From NCBI RefSeq assembly GCF_002295115.1, contig NZ_NSFV01000003.1:62001-126000 (forward strand): 64,000 nt of DNA, given 5' to 3'. Shown here piece by piece: positions 1 to 7,756 of the stretch. A program made the position numbers and the translations under genes. Numbering within the stretch: position 1 is the first letter of the stretch; the number at the start of each line of letters is the position of its first letter. Source of the DNA: Mesorhizobium sp. WSM4311. Its GTDB lineage: Bacteria > Pseudomonadota > Alphaproteobacteria > Rhizobiales > Rhizobiaceae. A model generated the notes under the pieces. That model saw only the letters and a program-made list of their open reading frames with translations, was not told the origin of the DNA and did not search any database.

Positions 1-2
1 CA

Positions 3-809
3 GGGCTCGTTCCCTGGCTTGTCGACGTCGACCTCGACACCCAGCAATTGTTGCCAGAGGCGGCGATGCAACTCCTCAGTCAGGCTCCTGGCAAGGTCGG
101 TGCCGTCATGCCGGTCATGCCATTCGGTGGCCCGATGGATGCCGCGAACTGGGATCGGTTCAAGAGCGATACCGGTCTTGCCGTGGCAATCGACGCGGCC
201 GCGGCCTTCGATTCACTGACGCCATCGCGGGTTCCGGCAGTCGTCAGCCTGCATGCCACCAAGGCACTCGGCGTTGGCGAAGGTTGCTTCATCGCGTCCG
301 ATGACGGCGCTCTGATCGACGAAATTGTGAAGAGGGCCAATTTTGGTTTTGCAAATTCGCGCGAGGCGGCATCGCCGGGGTTGAATGGCAAGCTCAATGA
401 GTACAGCGCGGCCGTCGGCCTCGCCGCACTGGACGGTTGGGCACTTACGCGTGCCGCCTACCAGCGTGTTGCCAGAGGCTATTGCCGCTCGTTTGATTCG
501 GCTTCCGGGTTGAACGTGCAGGATGGATTCGGCGAACGCTGGATATCCTCCACCGTTACCGTTGGCCTGCCGTCGGGTTCGATGGAAAGGGCGCTCATGG
601 TGCTGACGCAAGCCGGTATCGGTGTCCGTCGATGGTGGGGCGGCGGCCTGCATCGGCACACAGCCTTCGAACATTTTCCCAGAGTACCACTGCCGGCCAC
701 CGAGGCGCTTGTTGCGACTCAACTGGGCCTGCCTTGCTGGACAGATCTTCCGGATGAAGCAATCTCGCGTATCTGCTCCATTCTCATCGACGCGCTGACA
801 GCGGGCTGA
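3..809 (+). CDS. DegT/DnrJ/EryC1/StrS-type aminotransferase (3' part only)
   Basis: The frame is open from the left edge, so the start lies upstream; 268 residues are visible. It looks like a PLP-dependent sugar-type aminotransferase. The run SLHATKALGVGEG contains the likely Schiff-base Lys (visible residue 87), and VAIDAAAAFD about 22 residues earlier holds the Asp that would contact the pyridine nitrogen. The C-terminal end (GLPCWTDLPDEAI) fits the family's usual ending. Members transaminate keto-sugar nucleotides for surface polysaccharides or antibiotic-like sugars. The substrate cannot be told from the sequence. A strong hairpin with a T-run follows 27 bases after the stop, so this is probably the last gene of a forward operon. 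Confidence 0.8.
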   Translation, partial: GLVPWLVDVDLDTQQLLPEAAMQLLSQAPGKVGAVMPVMPFGGPMDAANWDRFKSDTGLAVAIDAAAAFDSLTPSRVPAVVSLHATKALGVGEGCFIASDDGALIDEIVKRANFGFANSREAASPGLNGKLNEYSAAVGLAALDGWALTRAAYQRVARGYCRSFDSASGLNVQDGFGERWISSTVTVGLPSGSMERALMVLTQAGIGVRRWWGGGLHRHTAFEHFPRVPLPATEALVATQLGLPCWTDLPDEAISRICSILIDALTAG

Positions 810-835
810 CGCAATATCTTAAGTGGGCTTACAAC

Positions 836-863
836 AAAAACGGCCCACGCGAAGGGCCGTTTT
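836..863 (+). terminator. Rho-independent terminator after the aminotransferase
   Basis: AAAAACGGCCC, a 7-base loop and GGGCCGTTTT form a stem with an A-tract before it and a T-tract after it, so it could stop transcription from either side. It closes the aminotransferase gene on the left. It could also be the old terminator of the OmpA relic on its right, because the intact OmpA gene ends in a similar AAACGGCC hairpin. Confidence 0.75.
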
Positions 864-1014
864 GTGGCCGGACAGACAGTTGGCGACCGCCAGCACCCGG
901 CCCTACGACCGATTGAAATTGTGCTGGTCGCCGCCGTCGAATCGGTATGGCCGAACACGTCGACGGTCGTCTGGCGGAACTTCTTCAGGACCAACCGCAA
1001 CCGAATTCAGCGCC
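864..1014 (-). pseudogene. Decayed OmpA-domain fragment
   Basis: Read on the minus strand, this stretch matches the middle of the intact OmpA-family lipoprotein gene at 1900-2550 (its bases about 2028-2175). Shared peptides include QTTVDVFGHTDS, GDQHNF and LAVAN. The copy is broken: one base is missing just after the GHTDS codons, another indel lies before it, and a TAG replaces the Gln codon that follows the HNF run. No start codon or lipobox remains. It is a relic of a paralogue or of a local duplication and should not be translated. Confidence 0.8.
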
Positions 1015-1038
1015 GACATGCATTGGCCTGGCCGGCCG

Positions 1039-1647
1039 CTACATCGGCCCAGGCATCATCTTGGTCGGCTTCTCCAGCATCGGAAAATCGGCCTTGTTGC
1101 ATTTCACGTTCGGATTCGTCGGACTGAACATGCCGTTCGGATTGTCCCTGAACAGCCAGGCGTGAAGATCGTAGTGGACGAACTCCCTCGGGATGAGCGG
1201 GTAGTGTCCCTCCATCGGGCCCATGAATTTCTGGCCAAACAGTGTGGGAGCCTCCTTGGTGTCCGGTGTCAACGGCACCAGCCATTCCACGCCGACCAAC
1301 TTCAGGCCTTTCTTGGTCGGCTCGTAGATCAGCACGTTGGGCTTCATCGGGTCGAGCTTCTGGCCGACGCTTGGGACGTTGACGAAATGGACGCCCATGG
1401 CGCCTTTTGGGTAATCCATCGAGCCCGGTATCTTTTCGCCACTGTAGAAGACGCAGCCGACCGTCGACAGATAGAGGTCGCGGACAGCTGCGGTGTAGTC
1501 TTCATACTTGGCCAAAGATTTCTTCAAGGCTTCGATGTCGGCCTTGTTGGCGTCCTCGGCCCGAGCCGTAGTGACGCCCAACCATGCGCCAAGGAGACCT
1601 GTCAAAGCGAGGACGCCGCAGCGCCCAAGGCTGGCTGTTCTTGTCAT
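1039..1647 (-). CDS. Secreted protein of unknown function
   Basis: Predicted 202-residue exported protein. The ATG at 1647 is chosen because GGGAGGAA sits just upstream and because it gives a clean signal peptide: an MTRTASLGR n-region, a Leu/Gly-rich core and a TTARA-ED cleavage site. An upstream in-frame ATG would add 40 residues with no ribosome site. The mature part is rich in Pro, Gly and aromatic residues (for example VHFVNVPSVGQKLDP and HYPLIPREFVHYDLHAWLF). It has one Cys in the TVGCVF stretch and another near the C-terminus. I see no catalytic motif I recognise. It lies between the OmpA relic and the intact OmpA gene on the same strand. Confidence 0.8.
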   Translation of the reverse strand: MTRTASLGRCGVLALTGLLGAWLGVTTARAEDANKADIEALKKSLAKYEDYTAAVRDLYLSTVGCVFYSGEKIPGSMDYPKGAMGVHFVNVPSVGQKLDPMKPNVLIYEPTKKGLKLVGVEWLVPLTPDTKEAPTLFGQKFMGPMEGHYPLIPREFVHYDLHAWLFRDNPNGMFSPTNPNVKCNKADFPMLEKPTKMMPGPM

Positions 1648-1787
1648 GCATTCCTCCCAGATTTCTGATCTGGCCGTGCAAGACCGAGGCAGGAAAAAAT
1701 GCTGATCGCGCGGCCAGTAGTACCGCCTCATCCCCTCCGGAACAGCGACAATACTATTCCTTTCCACGGCTGCGGGGAACTTGTTAT

Positions 1788-1813
1788 TTAGAACTAGCTA
1801 ATACGCCGGCGTA
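1788..1813. promoter_or_regulatory. Paired palindromes upstream of the secreted-protein gene
   Basis: TTAG-N6-CTAA (1788-1801) is followed at once by the perfect 12-base palindrome TACGCCGGCGTA (1802-1813). They sit about 150 bases upstream of the start at 1647, in a locally AT-rich stretch. They may be an operator; no regulator can be named. Confidence 0.3.
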
Positions 1814-1849
1814 CCAATCCGAAAGAGCGCAGGACGTCCGCTTAAACAG

Positions 1850-1875
1850 AAACGGCCCCCATGTGGGGGCCGTTT
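1850..1875 (-). terminator. Terminator after the OmpA-family lipoprotein gene
   Basis: AAACGGCCCCC, a 4-base loop and GGGGGCCGTTT form a perfect 11-bp stem 24 bases downstream of the stop of the minus-strand OmpA gene. Confidence 0.75.
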
Positions 1876-1899
1876 CGCATTCGCTTGCCGAACAGATCG

Positions 1900-2550
1900 T
1901 CAGGTGAGCGGCGACAGCTGGATCTCGACGCGACGGTTCTGCTCGCGGCCGGCGGCGGTCGCATTGGAAGCGATCGGCCGCGTCTTGCCGAAACCGGTGA
2001 CGGCGAAGCGGCGCTGATCGACGCCCTGACCGGACAGATAGTTGGCAACCGCGAGTGCGCGGCGCTGCGACAGGTCGAAATTGTGCTGGTCGCCGCCGGT
2101 CGAATCGGTGTGACCGAAAACATCGACCGTGGTCTGCTTGAATTTCTTCAGCACCAGCGCAACCGAGTTCAGCACCGGATAGAAGCCGGGCTTCACCGCA
2201 TCCTGATCGACATTGAAGGTGATGTCCGACGGCATGTTGAGGATGATCTGGTCGCCGCTGCGGGTGACGCTGACACCGGTGCCCTCGAGCTGCCGGCGCA
2301 GTTCAGCTTCGTTCTGATCCATGGTGGCGCCGATGGCGCCGCCGGCCAGCGCACCGATGCCGGCGCCGATCAGCGCGTTGCGGCGGTCATTGCCCCCGGC
2401 AAGCAGACCAAGGCTGGCACCTGCAAGGGCACCGAGACCGGCACCCGCGGCCGTGTTGGAAATCTTCTGGTCGCCGGTATACGGATCGGTAGTGGTGCAG
2501 GCGCTCACCAGCAAAGCCGTCGCCACGACGACGAGCACAGTCTTCTTCAT
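1900..2550 (-). CDS. OmpA-family peptidoglycan-associated lipoprotein
   Basis: Predicted 216-residue outer-membrane lipoprotein. The start at 2550 has GGAGAGGG upstream and gives a short lipoprotein signal ending in the lipobox LLVSAC (Cys17). An upstream in-frame start would add 23 residues and spoil the signal. Residues about 35-80 form a Gly/Ala-rich glycine-zipper-like segment (AGAGLGALAGASLGLLAGG). The OmpA C-terminal domain follows, with FNVDQDAVKP, GHTDSTGGDQHN and the peptidoglycan-contact run LSQRRALAVANYL. It should tether the outer membrane to peptidoglycan, like YiaD/Pal-type proteins. A broken partial copy lies at 864-1014. Confidence 0.93.
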   Translation of the reverse strand: MKKTVLVVVATALLVSACTTTDPYTGDQKISNTAAGAGLGALAGASLGLLAGGNDRRNALIGAGIGALAGGAIGATMDQNEAELRRQLEGTGVSVTRSGDQIILNMPSDITFNVDQDAVKPGFYPVLNSVALVLKKFKQTTVDVFGHTDSTGGDQHNFDLSQRRALAVANYLSGQGVDQRRFAVTGFGKTRPIASNATAAGREQNRRVEIQLSPLT

Positions 2551-2677
2551 AGATGGTCCCTCTCCAAGTCGCGCCTTTTTCGACGGCGCCAAATCAGCCC
2601 TTGCCGCGACTTGTACCATGAATTGCGGCGAAAAACGGAATGGGAAAAGCGCCCGCGACGGCTTTTCCCAGGATCAG

Positions 2678-3046
2678 TTACCAGAGATTCTTGCCGTCAA
2701 TGACCACCACTTCCACCTTGTCGAGATTGAAGTCGTCGAACAGCCGCGAGTTGACGCTGATCTTCGGATTGTCGAAATCCGGCTCGCCGGTCGACCAATC
2801 CGGCGTCTCGGTGAACGTGCCGCAGCCGCAGTTGGCGCAAAACCCATGTTTCACGGTTTTCGAGCCCCACTCATAGAAGGAGACGTTTTTCAGTGGCGTG
2901 ATGAGCTTGAACTGCGACGGAGTATAATAGGCCCAGAGCGAGCCGCGTTTCGAGCAGAACGAGCAGGTGCATTGCGTCACCGTTTCCGGTGCCTCTGAAA
3001 CCTCGAATGTCGTCGCCTTGCAGTGGCAGCTTCCCTTGATGGTCAT
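2678..3046 (-). CDS. GFA/CENP-V-domain zinc protein
   Basis: 122 residues, matching the usual single-domain length of the glutathione-dependent formaldehyde-activating (GFA) family. Cys pairs that would bind zinc are visible: GSCHC near the N-terminus, CTCSFCSKRG about 20 residues later and FCANCGCG in the middle. Despite the family name, most members have no proven substrate. Several starts are clustered (3055 GTG, 3052 ATG, 3046 ATG). I chose 3046, which places GGAGAGG about 9 bases upstream. It appears to be a single-gene unit. Confidence 0.85.
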   Translation of the reverse strand: MTIKGSCHCKATTFEVSEAPETVTQCTCSFCSKRGSLWAYYTPSQFKLITPLKNVSFYEWGSKTVKHGFCANCGCGTFTETPDWSTGEPDFDNPKISVNSRLFDDFNLDKVEVVVIDGKNLW

Positions 3047-3150
3047 CAACATCACCTCTCCATTGTCGGCCGCCCACGCGGCAGGGCACCATAAAGAAGC
3101 GATCCTGACAACTGCCTGCAGGCTCCGCCCCTGAACAGCAGGCAGCGAAC

Positions 3151-3525
3151 TCAGTAGGACGGGGGCGGCACGAACAGGCAGATGGTCTTGCCGGCATCCA
3201 ATCCGGCCTCATGCGCGCACCAATGGTATTCGCCGTCCGGCGAATCCTTGATGCGCCTGTCGCTGTAGGCCAGCACCTCCCCGGTGTCCTTGATGACATA
3301 GCCTTCCGGACGCTCGCTGATCGAGGTCTGCGACACCTCGCGGCAGTCGTAATTCGCGCAGCAGGCGAACGGATAACTCCAGCCTTGCGGCTTGGCCGCG
3401 GTCGGCTTGGCGTCGTGCGCCATCGCCGGCGCCGACAGGAGCGCGACCACCGCGCAAAAGGGAAGGACAAGCTGGCCAACCAACGGAACGGCGATGGCCG
3501 ATCTGGAACTGGCAGCAAACATGGC
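3151..3525 (-). CDS. Small Cys-rich secreted protein, unknown function
   Basis: 124 residues. The start at 3525 is supported by AAAGGAGC upstream and by a signal peptide whose core ends LLSAPAMA-HD. The mature part has a Cys cluster (FACCANYDCREV), then RPEGYVIKDTGEVLAY, a second Cys in YHWCAHEAG and a third in TICLFVPPPSY. The pattern suggests a periplasmic domain held by disulphides. I believe similar proteins recur in rhizobia, but I know of no function. Confidence 0.8.
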   Translation of the reverse strand, partial: AMFAASSRSAIAVPLVGQLVLPFCAVVALLSAPAMAHDAKPTAAKPQGWSYPFACCANYDCREVSQTSISERPEGYVIKDTGEVLAYSDRRIKDSPDGEYHWCAHEAGLDAGKTICLFVPPPSY

Positions 3526-3827
3526 AACGCTCCTTTCAAACGAGGTTTCAAGCGTTTCGCTTGCCCGTTCCCGGAACGTGTCTTCCCAGCGGCCAATGGT
3601 CAGCAGATATGCCGCGACCGGCCATAAATGCTTTTGTCTCCTCCTGCCGCAAATGGTGAGCCGAAAAGTGAGTCGGCGCAAGAAATTGCTGCGTGGAGGC
3701 TGCGCCCGTTGCTGGCCGCCCAAGGCCGCAAACGTGCCCTTCATGACCACGCCAAGTCGTCGGGAGTGATGGACCCGCTTGGTCCACGAAAGTGCGAGCG
3801 GGTGCTATGGCCTAGTGGCGGACGGTG
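3526..3827. other. Intergenic stretch before prfB, no gene seen
   Basis: About 300 bases separate the start of the secreted-protein gene from the prfB stop. Reading frames here have no homology I recognise and no ribosome sites. A small GGACC/GGTCC hairpin at 3772-3787 could help terminate prfB transcription. The right part presumably carries the promoter of the secreted-protein gene. Confidence 0.5.
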
Positions 3828-4959
3828 CTAGTCCAGATCCGCCACGGCCTCGCCCGCGCCGCCTTCGATGCGTTGCGACAGCGAGGCTTCCATGAAATCG
3901 TCCAGGTCGCCATCGAGCACGCTCGACGGGCTGGTGCTTTCGACGCCGGTGCGCAGATCCTTGACCAACTGGTAGGGCTGCAACACGTAGGAACGGATCT
4001 GGTGGCCCCAGCCGATGTCGCTCTTCGAGGCTTCGGTGGCGTTGGCGATGGCCTCACGCTTCTTCAGCTCTTCCTCGTAGAGGCGCGAGCGCAACATCTC
4101 CCAGGCCTTCGCCCGGTTCTTGTGCTGCGAACGCTCGGCCTGGCAGGCGACCGCGATGCCGGTGGCGATATGGGTGATGCGCACGGCCGAATCGGTGGTG
4201 TTGACGTGCTGGCCGCCCGAACCCGACGAGCGATAAGTGTCGATGCGCACGTCCGATTCGGAAACATCGATCTCGATCGTGTCATCGATGACGGGATAGA
4301 CCCAGACGCTGGCGAAGGAGGTGTGCCGGCGCGCATTGCTGTCATAGGGCGAAATGCGGACCAGGCGGTGGACGCCGGATTCGGTCTTCAGCCAGCCATA
4401 GGCATTGTGGCCCTTGATCATCAGCGTCGCGGACTTGATGCCGGCTTCTTCGCCGTCATGCACTTCCAGCACCTCGACCTTGAAGCGGCGGCGTTCGGCC
4501 CAGCGCGTGTACATGCGCAAAAGCATCGAGGCCCAGTCCTGGCTTTCGGTGCCGCCGGCGCCGGCATGGATTTCGAGATAGGTGTCGTTGGCGTCGGCTT
4601 CACCCGACAGCAGCGTTTCGACCTGTCGGGCCTTGGCCTCGCCCTGCATCGAACGGATTGCCGCCTCGGCCTCGGCGATGACGCCCTCGTCGCCCTCTTC
4701 CTCGCCGAGCTCGATCAGGCCGATATTGTCTTCCAGCGCCTGGGTCAGGCCCTTGACCGCCGCAATGCCCTCCTCGAGGCCCTGGCGCTCGCGCATCAGC
4801 TTCTGGGCTTCCAGCGGTTCGTTCCAGAGGCTGGCGTCCTCGGCCCGCACATTCAGGTATTCAAGCCGCTTTATGGCCTGATCCCAGTCAAAGATGCCTC
4901 CTCAGCAGGGTTATCGCCTGCCTGATCTCGTCGACAATATTCTGCGTTTCCGCGCGCAT
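3828..4959 (-). CDS. prfB: Peptide chain release factor 2 (programmed +1 frameshift)
   Basis: RF2 releases peptides at UGA and UAA. The gene starts at 4959 and reads 23 codons, [14 protein letters not shown] through RRHL. It then meets an in-frame TGA at 4890-4888 inside CTT TGA C. Skipping one base there joins the long frame ([11 protein letters not shown] onward), giving about 376 residues, normal for RF2. AGGAGG, three bases before the CTT, is the internal Shine-Dalgarno-like stimulator seen in other prfB genes. The catalytic GGQ is in [11 protein letters not shown]. The stop-codon tripeptide is SPY (LVRISPYDS) where E. coli has SPF. It lies downstream of PBP1A on the same strand. Confidence 0.97.
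4887..4902 (-). promoter_or_regulatory. prfB: prfB recoding site (internal SD plus CTT TGA C)
   Basis: On the minus strand the order is AGGAGG, CAT, CTT, TGA, C. This is the classic RF2 autoregulatory slip site: when RF2 is scarce, ribosomes pause at UGA and shift +1, so RF2 controls its own synthesis. Every element is visible in the sequence. Confidence 0.95.
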
Positions 4960-5043
4960 GGCCTGGTGTTTTGTCCTGTTGCTGAAGTGACGCCTCGGTC
5001 GGCGGGATACATAGGGACGGCGCCGCCATGTGTAAAGCGAAAT

Positions 5044-5065
5044 GGGCCGGCCCCAAGGCCAGCCC
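5044..5065 (-). terminator. Terminator after penicillin-binding protein 1A
   Basis: On the minus strand GGGCTGGCC, TTGG and GGCCGGCCC form a 9-bp stem with one U-G wobble, followed by ATTTCGCTTT. It lies about 20 bases past the PBP1A stop and separates it from prfB. Confidence 0.65.
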
Positions 5066-5085
5066 AGCGATCCGCATCCGGCCCG

Positions 5086-7542
5086 TCAGTAGAGCCCGCC
5101 GCCGCCGTCCTGGATGGCCTGGTTGGCCTGCGGCGACAGTGCGCCGCCCGACGCGTTGGAGCCGTCGGCGCCCATGCCGATCACCCAATAGCTGTCGGCG
5201 GGACCGGTGCCCGGCTTGAAGGCCTCGATGATGGTGCCCGGATCGCCCGACGCGGCACGCATACCCGTCTTGCGATTGATGGCGATCAGGTTCATGCCGT
5301 CCGGAACCTTGAAGTCGACATTGGGCGTGCCGTCCAGCGCCACGCGCATGAAATCCTTGAAGATCGGAGCGGCGAGACCGCCACCGGTGGCGCCATGACC
5401 AAGGCCGCGCGGCGTGTCGTAGCCCATGTAGAGGCCGACCACGAGGTTCGGCGTGAAACCGATGAACCAGGCGTCCTTTTCGTCGTTGGTGGTGCCGGTC
5501 TTGCCGGCAATGTGGCGGCCGAGTTCGCCGATGGTGGCGCCGGTGCCGCGCTGGACCACGCCTTCCATCATCGAGGTGATCTGATAGGCGGTCATCGGAT
5601 CGAGCACCTGCTCGGAATTGTCGACCAGTTCCGGCTCCGGCTGGTTCTTCCATTCAGGCGCGTTGCAGCCTTCGCAGCCACGCTCATCCTGCTTGAACAC
5701 GGTCTTGCCGTAGCGGTCCTGGATGCGGTCGATCAGCGACGGTTTGATCGACTTGCCGCCATTGGCCATGATCGAATAGGCCGAAACCATGCGCATGACG
5801 GTCGTCTCGCCGGAGCCCAGCGCCATCGGCAGATACGGCGCCAGATGGTCATAGACGCCGAAGCGCTCGGCATATTCGACGACCAGCTTCATGCCCATGT
5901 CGTTGGCAAGCCGCACCGTCATCAGGTTTCGCGACTTCTCGATGCCGGAGCGCAGGGTTGCCGGCCCGGCGACGGTGCCGTCATAGTTCTTCGGCGTCCA
6001 GGTCGTGTTGCCGCTCTGTATGGTGATCGGTCCGTCCATGATCACCGAGGCGGGCGTATAGCCATTGTCGAGCGCCGCCGAATAGACGATCGGCTTGAAC
6101 GAGGAGCCCGGCTGACGCATCGCCTGGGTGGCGCGGTTGAATTCGGACTGCGCGTAGGAGAAACCGCCAACCATGGCCAGCACGCGGCCGGTGTGCGGAT
6201 CCATGGCGATCAGGCCGCCTTCCACCTCGGGAACCTGGCGCAGGCTGTAGGCATTGTCGGAGCCTTCGTTCTTCTGCACGAAGATGACGTCGCCGGGTTT
6301 CAGCACATCGGCCGGCGACTTGGCCTTGACCGTCTTGCCGTCGACCATATGGCGCATGGCAAAGCCCATGTCGTCCTTGCTGACGGTGCCTTCGACCCGT
6401 TCCTTGACGATGTCGCCCGATGCCTGGCGCGCGGGCTGCAGGCCTATCGAGAGGCCTGATGCCGAGGAGTCGAGCACGACGGCGAGCGACCATTCAGGGA
6501 CGTCCTCCAATCCCTTCACGGCGCCCAGCGGGACGCCCCAGTCGCCGGACACGTCGATTGACGTCACGGGCCCGCGATAGCCGCGCAGCGTATCGTATTT
6601 GATCAAGCCGTTCTGCATCGCCTTGCGGGCGATGAGCTGAACTTTCGGATCAAGCGTGGTGCGAACGGACAAGCCGCCTTCGTAGAGCGCGTTCTCGCCG
6701 TAGCGGCCGATGATCTGGCGACGCACCTCCTCGGTGAAGTATTCACCGGCGAACAGATAGGTGCCGGTCCGGCGCGGCGTCACGCCGAGCGGCTCGGCCT
6801 TGGCCTTGATGCCTTCCTCGCGCGTGACGTAGCCATTCTCGACCATCTGGTCGATGACCCAGTTGCGGCGCTCGATCGCGCGATCGGCATGCTTGAAGGG
6901 ATGGTAGTTGTTGGGACCTTTCGGCAGCGACGCCAGGTAGGCGGCCTCGGCCACGGTCAGCTCGTTCACCGACTTGTCGAAGTAGGTGAGCGCCGCGCCG
7001 GCGACACCGTAGGCGCCGAAACCGAAGAAGATTTCGTTGAGGTAGAGCTCGAGGATACGATCCTTGGGATAGGCCTGCTCGATGCGGAAGGCCAGGATCA
7101 TTTCCTTGATCTTGCGCTCGTAGGTCTGGTCCGCGGTCAACAGGAAGTTCTTGGCCACCTGCTGGGTGATCGTCGAGGCGCCGACCTGGCGCCTGCCCGA
7201 GCCGAAATTCTGCAGGTTGACGATGATGGCGCGGCCAAGGCCGGTCACGTCGATGCCGGGGTGGTTGTAGAAGTTCTTGTCTTCCGCAGACAGGAAGGCC
7301 GCCTTGACGCGATCCGGGATAGCCTGAATCGGCAGATACAGGCGCCGCTCGCGCGCATATTCGGCCATCAGCGATCCATCCGAGGCATGGATGCGCGTGG
7401 TCACCGGCGGCTCGTATTTGGCCAGCACCTCGTAGTCGGGCAGATCCTTCGACAGATGGCTGATGTAAATCGCAACGCCCGCCGCGACCAGAAGGGCCAG
7501 CGTCGTGCCGATGCCGAAAAAATAGCCAATGAGACGAATCAT
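5086..7542 (-). CDS. mrcA: Penicillin-binding protein 1A (bifunctional)
   Basis: 818-residue class A PBP that polymerises glycan strands and cross-links stem peptides in the periplasm. It has one N-terminal membrane anchor (about residues 5-27). The GT51 transglycosylase domain has its catalytic Glu in AEDKNFYNHPG (residue 87) and the GASTITQQVAKN motif near residue 121. The transpeptidase domain has the nucleophile motif SSFK (about residue 480), SRN (about 535) and KTGT (about 679). Length and motif order are complete for PBP1A. The amidase gene lies just upstream on the same strand with a 214-base gap, so envelope functions cluster here. Confidence 0.96.
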   Translation of the reverse strand: MIRLIGYFFGIGTTLALLVAAGVAIYISHLSKDLPDYEVLAKYEPPVTTRIHASDGSLMAEYARERRLYLPIQAIPDRVKAAFLSAEDKNFYNHPGIDVTGLGRAIIVNLQNFGSGRRQVGASTITQQVAKNFLLTADQTYERKIKEMILAFRIEQAYPKDRILELYLNEIFFGFGAYGVAGAALTYFDKSVNELTVAEAAYLASLPKGPNNYHPFKHADRAIERRNWVIDQMVENGYVTREEGIKAKAEPLGVTPRRTGTYLFAGEYFTEEVRRQIIGRYGENALYEGGLSVRTTLDPKVQLIARKAMQNGLIKYDTLRGYRGPVTSIDVSGDWGVPLGAVKGLEDVPEWSLAVVLDSSASGLSIGLQPARQASGDIVKERVEGTVSKDDMGFAMRHMVDGKTVKAKSPADVLKPGDVIFVQKNEGSDNAYSLRQVPEVEGGLIAMDPHTGRVLAMVGGFSYAQSEFNRATQAMRQPGSSFKPIVYSAALDNGYTPASVIMDGPITIQSGNTTWTPKNYDGTVAGPATLRSGIEKSRNLMTVRLANDMGMKLVVEYAERFGVYDHLAPYLPMALGSGETTVMRMVSAYSIMANGGKSIKPSLIDRIQDRYGKTVFKQDERGCEGCNAPEWKNQPEPELVDNSEQVLDPMTAYQITSMMEGVVQRGTGATIGELGRHIAGKTGTTNDEKDAWFIGFTPNLVVGLYMGYDTPRGLGHGATGGGLAAPIFKDFMRVALDGTPNVDFKVPDGMNLIAINRKTGMRAASGDPGTIIEAFKPGTGPADSYWVIGMGADGSNASGGALSPQANQAIQDGGGGLY

Positions 7543-7756
7543 ACCCGCTCCAGTCCTTGGTTCGGGAATTTCCTAAACGAAGCCGCCTTCCACGCAAGCT
7601 TTCGAGCCGGTCCCAATCCGTATTCGAAAACCCATGTCGCCACCATGTGGACAAAATACGGCAAGGCCCGACTTCGTGACCGCCCGCCGCAAAATAAAGG
7701 CACCGGGTGTTGTCATACAGCAACGCCGCCTCTGGTTGCAGGCGCCGCAAGACATG

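Noticed and set aside
4894..6459. 521-codon plus-strand frame opposite PBP1A
   Set aside because: Antisense shadow of the PBP1A coding sequence.
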